Source: Microtetraspora sp. NBRC 13810
Lineage (GTDB): Bacteria; Actinomycetota; Actinomycetes; Streptosporangiales; Streptosporangiaceae
DNA: 64,000 bases
Reading direction: 5' to 3'
Assembly (NCBI RefSeq): GCF_030268685.1
Contig: NZ_BSRQ01000002.1
Coordinates: 496,001 to 560,000 of the forward strand
The notes below the pieces were generated by a model. It ran no database searches. It was given only the letters and a program-made list of their open reading frames with translations, and was not told where the DNA came from. How positions within the stretch are numbered: position 1 is the first letter of the stretch; each line of letters begins with the position of its first letter. Below, piece after piece: positions 14,343 to 22,308 of this stretch. The position numbers and the translations under genes are program-made.

Positions 14343-16037
14343 GTGCGCCGCCGCACACGTGCCCTCTCCCTCTCCCTCCTCGTCCTGCTCGCCTTCGGCG
14401 GAGTGGTGAGCCCGGCGCAGCCCGCCGGTGCCGACGAGGTCAAGCGCACCGCCGAGTGCCAGGGCGACTGGTTGCCCGCCACCCCGACCTCGGGCGACAT
14501 CATGAGCGGCCAGTTGTCCTTCCTGGGCCTGCCCGCCGTCAAGGTCCCCAAGAACGTCAACTGGCGCTGGAGCCCGTACAAGAACCGGTCCTGGGACATG
14601 GTCTTCCACTCCCTGCGCTGGATGGGCCGCCTCGTCGCCGACTACGAGGTCAACGGCGACGCCGCCTACCTCGCCAGGGCGACCGAGATCGCCAAGGACT
14701 GGGTGCAGGACAACCCGCGCGGCGGCCGGAACACCGCCCCCGACGCGTGGGCGGAGCACCCGATCGCGCTGCGCGCGCCCGCGCTGGTGTGCCTGAGCAA
14801 GCACGTCAGCGCCGACTGGCTGACCAGGACGATGTCCGAGCACGCCCGCATGCTGTCGGACCCGAAGCTGTACGAGAAGGGTCACAACCACGGCATCGAC
14901 CAGGACATCGCGCTGCTCGGCATCGGCTGCCGGTACAACCGCGACGAGTGGTCCGACCTGGCGGTCAGGCGGCTGACCGAGACGGTCAGGCTGGACGTCG
15001 ACTCCCAGGGCGCGCTGCGCGAACAGGCCCCCCGCTACGCCCTCTACGTGCACGAACGGCTCGCGGTCGCGATCGCCAACCTGAAGTCCTGTGACCGCAA
15101 GGTGCCCGCCGAGATCTCCAGACGGTGGAAGTCGCTGGAGGGCTTCATCAGCCACTCCACCCAGCCCAACGGCCAGATGGTGCCGATCGGCGACGGCGGC
15201 GCGGACGTGAAGCCCGGCGGCCACTTCGAGCAGCCGAAGCAGACGGTCAAGGTGTTCGGCGGCGCCGGGTACGTCTACGGGCGCACGGCCTGGGACGACC
15301 CCAAGTCCGCTTACTACTCGATCAGGTTCGGCCCCGCCCTGAAGTTCCACGGCCACGAGGACCACCTCGGCGTGACGTACTACGCGCAGGGCCGCGACGT
15401 GCTGGTGGACGTGGGCTTCGACTCCTACGAGGACACCGCCTACCGGCACTGGACGATGACCCCGCAGGCGCACAACGTGCCGGTGGTGGCCGGCGCCGCC
15501 TTCCGCGGCGGGACCGTCTCCCCGCTGGTCAAGTCGACGATCGGCCGGGACGAGCAGTCCTACCGGCTCACCGACAAGGCGTACGGCGTGAGCCGCAACC
15601 GGTCGGTGCTCGTCCACCACGGCGAGGACCTGATGGCGGTGCTCGACTCGACCGTCAAGGGCTCCAAGATCTCCAACATCTGGCACTTCGCCGCCGACCT
15701 GTCCACCGTCTCCACGAAGGCCGGGCGGGTCGTCGTGCGGGACAAGAACGGCTGGAAGGCGACGCTGGTGCAGCTCAAGGTGCCCTCGTGCGCGCCGGTG
15801 AGCGGGCTCAAGGTGGTCAAGGGGGCGAAGGGGCCGTTCCAGGGCTGGGTCTCCCCCGCCTACCTGCAGAAGCGGTCCGCACCCGCGGTGCTCTCGCCCG
15901 CCTCGGCCGACCCGCTGCTCACGATCGTCGTCCCCGGGGTGGACTCGCCCAGGGTGAGCTGCTCCGGCGGCAAGGTCACCGTGGAGACCTCCGACGGCGA
16001 CGTCAGCTTCCGGGCCGGCCCGTCCGGCCTGGCCTGA
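14343..16037 (+). CDS. Secreted heparinase II/III-family polysaccharide lyase
   Basis: 564 residues, probably secreted. The basic N-terminus (VRRRTRALSLSLLVLLAF) and an AXA-like site near residue 30 form a signal peptide. Residues 45-300 form an alpha-helical barrel (DMVFHSLRWMGRLVADYEVNGDAAYL, YEKGHNHGIDQD). The C-terminal Hepar_II_III beta-sandwich starts near 330 with the conserved KFHGHEDHLGVTYYAQGRDVLVDVG block and YEDTAYRHWTMTPQAHN. The His and Tyr residues of these blocks are the usual catalytic groups. It would cleave acidic polysaccharides by elimination. The substrate is unknown. GTG 14343 follows GGAAGGAAA by 5 bases. Monocistronic. Confidence 0.85.
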   Translation: MRRRTRALSLSLLVLLAFGGVVSPAQPAGADEVKRTAECQGDWLPATPTSGDIMSGQLSFLGLPAVKVPKNVNWRWSPYKNRSWDMVFHSLRWMGRLVADYEVNGDAAYLARATEIAKDWVQDNPRGGRNTAPDAWAEHPIALRAPALVCLSKHVSADWLTRTMSEHARMLSDPKLYEKGHNHGIDQDIALLGIGCRYNRDEWSDLAVRRLTETVRLDVDSQGALREQAPRYALYVHERLAVAIANLKSCDRKVPAEISRRWKSLEGFISHSTQPNGQMVPIGDGGADVKPGGHFEQPKQTVKVFGGAGYVYGRTAWDDPKSAYYSIRFGPALKFHGHEDHLGVTYYAQGRDVLVDVGFDSYEDTAYRHWTMTPQAHNVPVVAGAAFRGGTVSPLVKSTIGRDEQSYRLTDKAYGVSRNRSVLVHHGEDLMAVLDSTVKGSKISNIWHFAADLSTVSTKAGRVVVRDKNGWKATLVQLKVPSCAPVSGLKVVKGAKGPFQGWVSPAYLQKRSAPAVLSPASADPLLTIVVPGVDSPRVSCSGGKVTVETSDGDVSFRAGPSGLA

Positions 16038-16042
16038 CCGCC

Positions 16043-16084
16043 GCGGCGTGGCACGGTGGTGCGCTGCCCACCGCGCCACGCCGC
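16043..16084. terminator. Hairpin between the lyase and cimA (convergent)
   Basis: A 10-bp stem (GCGGCGTGGC at 16043-16052 against 16075-16084), extended by an inner CGGTGG/CCACCG pair, lies between two convergent stops. It can serve both strands. There is no T-run. Confidence 0.5.
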
Positions 16085-16129
16085 CCCGGGTGACCCGGCC
16101 GCCGTGCGGCCGGGCCGGGGCCGGTCGCC

Positions 16130-17704
16130 TCAGTCCGGCTCGCGCCCGGCCCGGAGCAGGCCGTACGTGACCGCCTCCTCCAGGGCCTGCCAGGACGCCT
16201 GGATGAGGTTCTCACCGACGCCCACCGTGGCCCACTCGCCCGCGCCGTCGCTGGAGGTGATCAGCACCCGGGTGATGGCGTCGGTGCCCTGGTGGCCCTC
16301 CAGGATGCGCACCTTGAAGTCGGTGAGGGCGAGCTTGGCCAGCTCGGGATAGAGCTTCTCCAGCGCCATCCGCACCGCCCGGTCCAGCGCGTTGACCGGG
16401 CCGTTCCCCTCGCCGGTGGCGACGATGCGCTCGCCCTTGGCGTGCAGCTTGACCGTGGCCTCGCTGACCACCTCGCCGGTGGGCAGCCGCTCGACGATGG
16501 TCCGCCACGACTCGACGGTGAAGTGCCGCCTGCGCCCGCCCAGCGTGTCCTTGAGCAGCAGCTCGAAGGAGGCGTCGGCGGCCTCGAAGGTGTAGCCGCG
16601 CGACTCCAGCTCCTTGACCCGGTCCACCAGCTCACGCGACTCCACCGCGTTCAGCTCGTAGCCCAGCTCGCGGCCCTTGAGCTCGACCGAGGCGCGCCCG
16701 GCCATGTCCGAGACCAGCATCCGCATGTCGTTGCCCACCTGGGCGGGGTCGATGTGCTGGTAGAGGTTGGGGTCCACCTTGATCGCGCTGGCGTGCAGGC
16801 CGGCCTTGTGCGCGAAGGCCGACACGCCCACGTAGGGCTGGTGGGAGTTGGGGGTGACGTTGGTGACCTCGGTGATCGCGTGCGCGATGCGGGTCATGTC
16901 CGCGAGGGACTCCTGCGGCACCAGGTCGAACCCCCGCTTGAGCTGGAGGTTCGCGACCACGGTGAACAGGTTGGCGTTGCCCGACCGCTCGCCGTACCCG
17001 TTGGCGCAGCCCTGGACGTGCGTCGCGCCCGCCCGGACCGCGGCCAGCGTGTTGGCGACGGCGCAGCCGGTGTCGTCGTGGCAGTGGATGCCGACCCTGG
17101 CGCTCGTCCCGGTGGCGGCGAGCACGACCTCGGCCAGTTCGTCGGGGAGCATGCCGCCGTTCGTGTCGCACAGCGCGATCACGTCGGCCCCGGCCTCGGC
17201 CGCGGTGCGCACGACCTCCAGGGCGTACGCCGGGTTGGACTTGTATCCGTCGAAGAAGTGCTCGGCGTCGAGGAAGACCCGCTGGCCCTCCGCCCGGAGA
17301 TGGGAGACCGTGTCGCGGATCATCGCGAGGTTCTCGTCCAGCGTCGTGCGGAGGGCCAGTTCCACGTGCCGATCGTGACTCTTCGCTACAAGGGTCACGA
17401 CCGGCGCGCCGGATTCGCGCAGGGCGGCCACCAGGGGGTCGTCGGCGGCCTTCATACCGGCCCGGCGGGTCGCGCCGAACGCGGCTAGCTGCGCGTGCTT
17501 CAGATCGAGCTCGGTCCGAGCCCGCCGGAAGAATTCGGTGTCCTTCGGATTGGCTCCCGGCCAGCCTCCCTCGATGAAGCCGACGCCCAAGCCGTCCAGA
17601 TGCCGCGCGATGGACAGCTTGTCCACCACGGTGAGGTTCAGTCCTTCTTGCTGTGCTCCATCGCGCAGAGTGGTGTCGTACACGTGGAAGCGGTCGTCGG
17701 CCAT
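16130..17704 (-). CDS. cimA: Citramalate synthase / 2-isopropylmalate synthase family
   Basis: 524-residue enzyme of the LeuA/CimA type that condenses acetyl-CoA with pyruvate (citramalate, the threonine-independent route to isoleucine). The HMGL TIM barrel has the metal/catalytic DTTLRDGAQQEG at about residues 10-20, FLDAEHFFDGY near 145 and HCHDDTGCAVAN near 200. A C-terminal LeuA dimer domain lies beyond 390. The length and the GGWPGANPKD motif fit the actinobacterial CimA group rather than LeuA. I chose ATG 17704 because GGAG lies 9 bases upstream. The in-frame ATG at 17713 touches the ribosome site. Regulated by a leader peptide and attenuator directly upstream. Confidence 0.9.
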   Translation of the reverse strand: MADDRFHVYDTTLRDGAQQEGLNLTVVDKLSIARHLDGLGVGFIEGGWPGANPKDTEFFRRARTELDLKHAQLAAFGATRRAGMKAADDPLVAALRESGAPVVTLVAKSHDRHVELALRTTLDENLAMIRDTVSHLRAEGQRVFLDAEHFFDGYKSNPAYALEVVRTAAEAGADVIALCDTNGGMLPDELAEVVLAATGTSARVGIHCHDDTGCAVANTLAAVRAGATHVQGCANGYGERSGNANLFTVVANLQLKRGFDLVPQESLADMTRIAHAITEVTNVTPNSHQPYVGVSAFAHKAGLHASAIKVDPNLYQHIDPAQVGNDMRMLVSDMAGRASVELKGRELGYELNAVESRELVDRVKELESRGYTFEAADASFELLLKDTLGGRRRHFTVESWRTIVERLPTGEVVSEATVKLHAKGERIVATGEGNGPVNALDRAVRMALEKLYPELAKLALTDFKVRILEGHQGTDAITRVLITSSDGAGEWATVGVGENLIQASWQALEEAVTYGLLRAGREPD

Positions 17705-17727
17705 GATTGCCATCTCCTGGGAAACAA

Positions 17728-17758
17728 AAAGACCCCCCACGGACGTGAGAGGTCTGCG
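17728..17758 (-). terminator. Attenuator terminator upstream of cimA
   Basis: On the minus strand AGACCTCTCAC pairs with GTGGGGGGTCT over 11 positions (some G-U type pairs) around a GTCC loop and is followed by TTTTT. It lies between the leader peptide and the cimA ribosome site, so it is a conditional terminator. Confidence 0.8.
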
Positions 17759-17774
17759 CGCCGGCTGTCCTTGT

Positions 17775-17819
17775 TTATGTGCCGGCGCGCCTGCCGATAA
17801 TGAGCAGACCAGAGAACAT
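17775..17819 (-). CDS. cimA leader peptide MFSGLLIIGRRAGT
   Basis: A 14-residue ORF (ATG 17819, TAA 17775) in the 5' region of cimA. It carries the run Leu-Leu-Ile-Ile, the amino acids made by the pathway. A GC-rich segment follows and then an intrinsic terminator directly before cimA. This is the standard layout of branched-chain amino acid attenuation: stalling at LLII would block terminator formation. There is no Shine-Dalgarno sequence before the ATG, and a weak CAGACT -10 lies 10 bases upstream, so the message may start at or near the ATG. Confidence 0.75.
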   Translation of the reverse strand: MFSGLLIIGRRAGT

Positions 17820-17936
17820 GATGTTCAGCAGTCTGCCACACCGATCCGGCATCTGGCACATCGATCTCACGATCCGGGACCACGTGGCGTGACTCGCGGG
17901 GGTGTACGGCGGGCGACCGGCGGAAAGATGGCCTTC

Positions 17937-18590
17937 ATGAAGGCGACCTACATCCATGCCGCAGTCGGCCAGTACGTCCTCGCGCACACCACCCCGCCGG
18001 ACGATCTCCTGGAGGAGCTGACCAAGGAGACGCTCTCCTACACGGGCGACGACGCCGTGATGCAGATCGACCCCGCGCAGGGCCGGTTCATGACCATGAT
18101 CACCCAGTTGTCCGGCGCCGCCAACGTGGTGGAGATCGGCACCTTCACCGGCTACTCGGCGATCTGCCTGGCCCGCGGCCTCGCCCTCGGCGGGCGGCTG
18201 ACCTGCTTCGACGTCAGCCACGAGTGGACCTCGATCGCCCGCCGCTACTGGCAGCGGGCGGGCCTGGCCGACCGGATCGACCTCGTCATCGGCCCCGCCG
18301 CGGACAGCCTGGCCGCCTTCCCCGCCGACCCGCCGATCGACCTGGCCTTCATCGACGCCGACAAGCAGACCTACCCGGTCTACTACGACCTCGTCATGGA
18401 GCGCCTGGCCCCCGGCGGCCTGATCCTGGTGGACAACACCCTGCGCGACGGCCGGGTGGCCGACCCGGAGGAGCGCGGCCAGGCCGTACAGGACATGCGC
18501 GCCTTCAACGCCAAGGTCGCCGCCGACCCCCGGGTCACCACCGTCCTGCTGCCCGTCGCCGACGGCCTCACCATGATCCGGAAGTCCTGA
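17937..18590 (+). CDS. SAM-dependent O-methyltransferase (family 3, catechol/caffeoyl-CoA type)
   Basis: 217-residue class I methyltransferase. The SAM site is VVEIGTFTGYSAICLARGL near residue 60, followed by the acidic residue in LTCFDVS and the metal-binding LAFIDADKQTYPVYYDLV and LILVDNTLRDGRV blocks of the cation-dependent O-methyltransferase family. These usually methylate catechols or similar small molecules. Two ATG codons (17928 and 17937) are in frame. The second has GGAAAG 9 bases upstream and is preferred. It is divergent from cimA and stands alone. Confidence 0.88.
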   Translation: MKATYIHAAVGQYVLAHTTPPDDLLEELTKETLSYTGDDAVMQIDPAQGRFMTMITQLSGAANVVEIGTFTGYSAICLARGLALGGRLTCFDVSHEWTSIARRYWQRAGLADRIDLVIGPAADSLAAFPADPPIDLAFIDADKQTYPVYYDLVMERLAPGGLILVDNTLRDGRVADPEERGQAVQDMRAFNAKVAADPRVTTVLLPVADGLTMIRKS

Positions 18591-18701
18591 CGATTCGAAA
18601 GAACTGACGAGACATTTCCGGGACGGGCCGCCATCTTGGCCATTACTTTGTGTGCCGCGTCAAACACGTTGCGCTCGCCTAGTGGAAGGGACGATGGGAG
18701 C

Positions 18702-19385
18702 ATGGCCAAGGTTCTGGAACGACGCAAGACCGCGCACGACTCCGGACAACGACGCGAGACCGCCGAGCCCGTGGCGGTCGAGGCGGAGCCTCCCGGTGAA
18801 ACGGAGCACGCAGAACACGAGGAGCACCAGGAACACGAGGAGCACGACAGGGAGATCTACGAGCGTTACCAGGAGGAGTGCGACCGATGGCCTGACCGCA
18901 AGGTCGAGATCGTCAACGGCCGGATCGTGGTGACGGAGATGGCGACCATCAACCACGCCCGGATCATCTTCCGGCTGTTGCGGCAACTCCTGTCGGTGGC
19001 GGCCGAGCGGGACTGGGAGGTGCTCTCCGGCGTCAAGATCTTCTTCGGTGCCCAGAAGGATCGTTACGTGCCGGACCTGATCGTGCTTCCAGGAGAGCCG
19101 GAAACGTGGGATCAGGACAACGTCTACGCCGACGAGGCCCTTCTCGTCGTCGAGGTGGTCTCTCCGAGCAGTGTGCACGACGACCATGTCATCAAACCCC
19201 GCACCTGCGCCGAGGCCAATGTGCCGCTCTACATGGTGGTCGACACCTTCGAGGGCGAGGTGCGGCTGCTCAGCCGGCCCGGTGAGCAGGGGTACGGGTG
19301 CACGGTGTCGGTGGTGATCGGGGAGCCGTTGGAGCTGCCCGAGCCGTGGTCGATCACCGTGGACACCGGGCAGCTCAAACGGTGA
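18702..19385 (+). CDS. Uma2-family PD-(D/E)XK nuclease-like protein with His/Glu-rich N-terminus
   Basis: 227 residues. The Uma2 fold covers residues 60-225: ERYQEECDRWPDRKVEIVNGRIVV, then YVPDLIVLPGE and ALLVVEVVSPSSVHDDHVIKPRTCAEANVPLYMVVD. The D of PDLIV, the E of VVEVVS and the downstream K form the nuclease-like triad. Members are widespread in actinobacteria and cyanobacteria, often in many copies, with no established role. The first 60 residues are unusual: Arg/Lys rich, then a stretch dominated by His and Glu (AEHEEHQEHEEHDREIYERY). Convergent with ilvE. Confidence 0.82.
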   Translation: MAKVLERRKTAHDSGQRRETAEPVAVEAEPPGETEHAEHEEHQEHEEHDREIYERYQEECDRWPDRKVEIVNGRIVVTEMATINHARIIFRLLRQLLSVAAERDWEVLSGVKIFFGAQKDRYVPDLIVLPGEPETWDQDNVYADEALLVVEVVSPSSVHDDHVIKPRTCAEANVPLYMVVDTFEGEVRLLSRPGEQGYGCTVSVVIGEPLELPEPWSITVDTGQLKR

Positions 19386-19388
19386 GGG

Positions 19389-19420
19389 GGTCCGGCCACC
19401 GGGGTCGGGGTGGCCGGACC
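19389..19420. terminator. Bidirectional terminator between the Uma2 gene and ilvE
   Basis: A perfect 12-bp stem, GGTCCGGCCACC (19389-19400) with 19409-19420, around an 8-base loop. It fills the 43-base gap between two convergent stops. Confidence 0.7.
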
Positions 19421-19428
19421 TGTCGGGG

Positions 19429-20526
19429 TCAGCAGATCTTGTGGATCCAGTCGTGGGTGTCGGGGCGGGAGCCGTACTGGATGCCGACGAGTTCCTCGCG
19501 GACCTTGAGGGTGACCGGGCCGGGGGTGCCGTCGCCGACGGTCCAGGCGCGGTCGGCGCCCTTCACCGAGCCCACCGGGGTGATCACGGCGGCGGTGCCG
19601 CAGGCGAAGACCTCGCTCAGCTCGCCGGACTCGCAGCCGGCCTGCCACTCGTCGATGGACAGCCGGCCCTCCTCCACCTCCAGGCCGAGACCGGCGGCGA
19701 GGGTGAGGATGGAGTCACGGGTGATGCCGGGGAGCAAGGTGCCGGTGAGGGCCGGGGTGAGGAGCTTGTCGCCGAGGACGAAGAAGAGGTTCATCCCGCC
19801 CATCTCCTCCACGTAGCGGTGCTCGAAGGCGTCGAGCCAGACCACCTGGTCGCAACCCTGCGCGACGGCCTGCCGCTGGGCGACGAAGGCCGCGGCGTAG
19901 TTGCCGCCGCACTTGGCGAAGCCGGTGCCGCCCGGCGCCGCCCGGGTGTACTCGGTGGACAGCCAGACCGAGACGGGCTTGACGCCGCCCGCGAAGTACG
20001 ACGCCGCCGGAGAGGCGATCACCATGTACTTGTAGGTCTGCGACGGGTAGTTCACGCCGAGCGCCGGCTGCGTGGCGATCATGAAGGGGCGCAGGTAGAG
20101 GCTGTGCCCCTCGGTGGTGGGCACCCACTCGCGGTCGGTCTGCACGAGCAGCTCCAGCGACTCCACGAACGCGCTCTCCGGCAGCGCCGGCATCGCCATC
20201 CTGCTCGCCGAGACGTTGAACCGGGCCGCGTTCGCGTACGGCCGGAACGACACGATCGAGCCGTTGGTCTGCCGATACGCCTTGAGCCCCTCGAACAGCT
20301 CCTGGGCGTAGTGGAACACCGAGGTCGCCGGGTCCAGGCTGAGCGGCCCGTACGGCATGAGCCGGGCGTCGTGCCAGCCGCGGCCCTCGGTGTAGTCGAT
20401 GGAGATCATGTGGTCCGTGAACGTCTGCCCGAATCCGGGGCTCGCCAGTACCTGCTCGCGCTCGGCCGTCGTACGCGCGTGGTCGGAGAGCTGCACGTCA
20501 AAGCTGAGCTGTTGAGCGGTGGTCAT
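19429..20526 (-). CDS. ilvE: Branched-chain amino acid aminotransferase
   Basis: 365-residue fold-type IV PLP transaminase that interconverts Leu, Ile and Val with their 2-oxo acids, the last step of the pathway. The block [16 protein letters not shown] near residue 75, the PLP Lys in [12 protein letters not shown] near 200 and [12 protein letters not shown] near 240 are the BCAT signature. ATG 20526 has AGAAGGA 8 bases upstream. Homology starts just after it. Runs in the same direction as leuB but has its own upstream region after the leuB terminator. Confidence 0.95.
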   Translation of the reverse strand: MTTAQQLSFDVQLSDHARTTAEREQVLASPGFGQTFTDHMISIDYTEGRGWHDARLMPYGPLSLDPATSVFHYAQELFEGLKAYRQTNGSIVSFRPYANAARFNVSASRMAMPALPESAFVESLELLVQTDREWVPTTEGHSLYLRPFMIATQPALGVNYPSQTYKYMVIASPAASYFAGGVKPVSVWLSTEYTRAAPGGTGFAKCGGNYAAAFVAQRQAVAQGCDQVVWLDAFEHRYVEEMGGMNLFFVLGDKLLTPALTGTLLPGITRDSILTLAAGLGLEVEEGRLSIDEWQAGCESGELSEVFACGTAAVITPVGSVKGADRAWTVGDGTPGPVTLKVREELVGIQYGSRPDTHDWIHKIC

Positions 20527-20643
20527 GGCGAACATCCTTCTCTTGTTCTCTGGGAGACGTCCCTGAGCCCATTCTGCGACGGGATCGGTCAGGTAAGGGG
20601 AAGCTACTGCATCAACCGGACATCCGGCAGGGTGTGCGGACAC

Positions 20644-20684
20644 GAAAACGCGCATGGCACCCCTCGCGGGGCCACCATGCGCGT
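20644..20684 (-). terminator. Intrinsic terminator downstream of leuB
   Basis: On the minus strand ACGCGCATGG...CCATGCGCGT (with an inner CCCC/GGGG and a GCGA loop) is followed by TTTTCG, 20 bases after the leuB stop. It separates leuB from ilvE. Confidence 0.75.
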
Positions 20685-20703
20685 ACGTGTGGTGCGGCCC
20701 GCC

Positions 20704-21744
20704 CTAGCCGGCTACTCGGGCGGTGATGTCGTCGCCGATCTGGCGGGTGCCGCGCGTCGCCGTGCCGCGCTCGGCGAGGTCGTCGGCCACGGCCCGCTCG
20801 ACCCGGGCGGCCGTCTCGGTGTGGCCGAGGTGGTCGAGGAGCATGGCGACCGACAGGATCGTGGCGGTCGGGTCGGCCTTGCCCTGGCCGGCGACGTCCG
20901 GCGCGCTGCCGTGCACGGGCTCGAACATGCTCGGCGAGGTGCGGCCGGGGTTGATGTTGCCGCTGGCGGCGAGCCCGATGCCGCCGGCGATCGCGGCGCC
21001 GATGTCGGTGAGGATGTCGCCGAAGAGGTTGTCGGTGACGATCACGTCGAACCGCTCCGGCTGGTTGACGAAGAACATCGAGGCGGCGTCGATGTGGCAG
21101 TAGTCGGTGCTGACCTCGGGGAACTCCGCGGCGACCCGCTGCACGGTGCGCGACCAGAGGTCACCGGCGAAGGTGAGCACGTTGGTCTTGTGCACGAGGG
21201 TCAGCTTCTTCCTGCTGCGCCCGCGCGCCTTCTCGAACGCGTAACGCACCACCCGCTCGACGCCGAACGCGGTGTTGAACGACTCCTGGGTGGCGATCTC
21301 GTGCGGGGTGCCGCGGCGCATCGTGCCGCCCGCCCCGGCGTAGAGGCTCTCGGTGCCCTCGCGGACGACGACCATGTCGATGTCCTCCGGGCCGGCCCCG
21401 GCCAGCGGCGTGGCCACGCCGGGGTAGAGCCGGACCGGGCGCAGGTTCACGTAGTGGTCGAACTCGAAGCGGAGCTTGAGCAGCAGGTCACGCTCCAGCA
21501 CGCCGGGCGGCACGCTGGGGTCGCCGACCGCGCCGAGCAGGATGGCGTCATAGCCGCGCAGCTCGTCGAGCACCGCGTCGGGAAGCGTCTCACCGGTGGC
21601 GTGATAACGCCTGGCGCCCAGGTCGTAGGTGGTGGTCTCCACCTTCGGGCCGACCGTTTCCAGGACCTTGAGTCCTTCGGTCACGACCTCGGTGCCGATC
21701 CCGTCTCCGGGGATGACTGCCAGACGGATGCTGCTTGACTCCAT
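20704..21744 (-). CDS. leuB: 3-isopropylmalate dehydrogenase
   Basis: 346-residue NAD-dependent dehydrogenase that oxidises and decarboxylates 3-isopropylmalate in leucine synthesis. Motifs: [10 protein letters not shown] near residue 12, the [26 protein letters not shown] block with the Arg substrate ligands near 70-100, the catalytic Tyr/Lys (ESLYAGAGG and the VHKTNVL segment near 185) and the metal Asp residues in [17 protein letters not shown] near 240. The length is normal for the actinobacterial type. A 36-codon ORF and a candidate leader peptide lie upstream on the same strand. Confidence 0.95.
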   Translation of the reverse strand: MESSSIRLAVIPGDGIGTEVVTEGLKVLETVGPKVETTTYDLGARRYHATGETLPDAVLDELRGYDAILLGAVGDPSVPPGVLERDLLLKLRFEFDHYVNLRPVRLYPGVATPLAGAGPEDIDMVVVREGTESLYAGAGGTMRRGTPHEIATQESFNTAFGVERVVRYAFEKARGRSRKKLTLVHKTNVLTFAGDLWSRTVQRVAAEFPEVSTDYCHIDAASMFFVNQPERFDVIVTDNLFGDILTDIGAAIAGGIGLAASGNINPGRTSPSMFEPVHGSAPDVAGQGKADPTATILSVAMLLDHLGHTETAARVERAVADDLAERGTATRGTRQIGDDITARVAG

Positions 21745-21817
21745 GCGCGTACCCTACCGGTCCGTCTCGGGTGTCGAACACCCATCTCATTCTTCGGACA
21801 AATGATGCCGAAACAGA

Positions 21818-21928
21818 TCAGCGGGAGGGCGAGCCGCCGTTGTCGCGACGGTCCAGCGCGAACTGGACGGCCTCCTGCGCCTCGTCACGCTCTTCGTCGG
21901 CACGATTCCAGGGATACATGTCATACAT
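21818..21928 (-). CDS. 36-residue conserved-looking small protein between leuB and serA
   Basis: ATG 21928 to TGA 21818. The peptide begins MYDMYPWNRADEERDEAQEA and ends ALDRRDNGGSPSR. It is strongly charged, has one predicted amphipathic helix and no Cys, and its codons show the G/C third-position bias of neighbouring genes. The complement frame that covers it looks unlike a protein. It is read in the same direction as leuB, which starts 73 bases after its stop. A GAGA-type ribosome site is weak. I do not recognise the family, but its composition is that of a real small actinobacterial protein and not of a random frame. Confidence 0.55.
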   Translation of the reverse strand: MYDMYPWNRADEERDEAQEAVQFALDRRDNGGSPSR

Positions 21929-22082
21929 TTCGTGATCTCGCTTGTGAGAAGCGCGTACGGCTCCGCGCACGCGACGGCGAATCGGGACACGAGCCCCACG
22001 TGTGCCACCCGGATCGCGGGCTCAGACGTGGAACGGCGGCCGGCACGGGCGCACTCCGCGGCGGGTCACCGGCCTGCCCTGA

Positions 22083-22127
22083 TCAGGCCCCACCGCGGCA
22101 GGCAAGGATCACACATGCCTGGCGCAT
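22083..22127 (-). CDS. Candidate leader peptide MRQACVILACRGGA upstream of leuB
   Basis: A 14-residue ORF (ATG 22127, TGA 22083) on the leuB strand. It contains Val-Ile-Leu flanked by Cys. A TATTCT -10-like hexamer at 22136-22141 would start transcription within one or two bases of the ATG. The stop lies inside a CCTGATCAGG palindrome, part of alternative pairings with GCCTGCC...GGCAGGC. I see no T-run terminator before the 36-codon ORF, so any control would need another mechanism. It could also be a cysteine-type leader. Moderate to low confidence. Confidence 0.4.
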   Translation of the reverse strand: MRQACVILACRGGA

Positions 22128-22135
22128 TACCAGCG

Positions 22136-22198
22136 AGAATACCTCGCGACTCCCGATCCGTCTCGTTGGACGTCCTAACATCTCACATACCGAGACGG
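22136..22198 (-). promoter_or_regulatory. Promoter and nested inverted repeats upstream of the leuB unit
   Basis: An 8-base perfect inverted repeat, CCGTCTCG (22158-22165) and CGAGACGG (22191-22198), encloses a second palindrome centred on GGACGTCC (22168-22175, within TTGGACGTCCTAA) and a TCTCACATAC segment. The -10-like TATTCT (minus strand) lies at 22136-22141. The arrangement looks like a regulator-binding site just upstream of a promoter. An IclR-type NdgR/LtbR-like leucine regulator is one hypothesis. I cannot confirm the consensus. Confidence 0.45.
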
Positions 22199-22231
22199 GA
22201 ACGGCGCGGCCGTACGCCGCGCCGACGAAAC

Positions 22232-22261
22232 GGCCCGCGGGCGGAAACCCGCCCGCGAGCC
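22232..22261 (-). terminator. Terminator downstream of serA
   Basis: On the minus strand a 13-bp stem (GGCTCGCGGGCGG with CCGCCCGCGGGCC, one mismatch) around GTTT is followed by GTTTCG, 48 bases after the serA stop. Confidence 0.65.
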
Positions 22262-22308
22262 GCGTGCCCCTGCCGCCCGTGCGGTCAGTGGATCAGCCGG
22301 TCAGCCGG

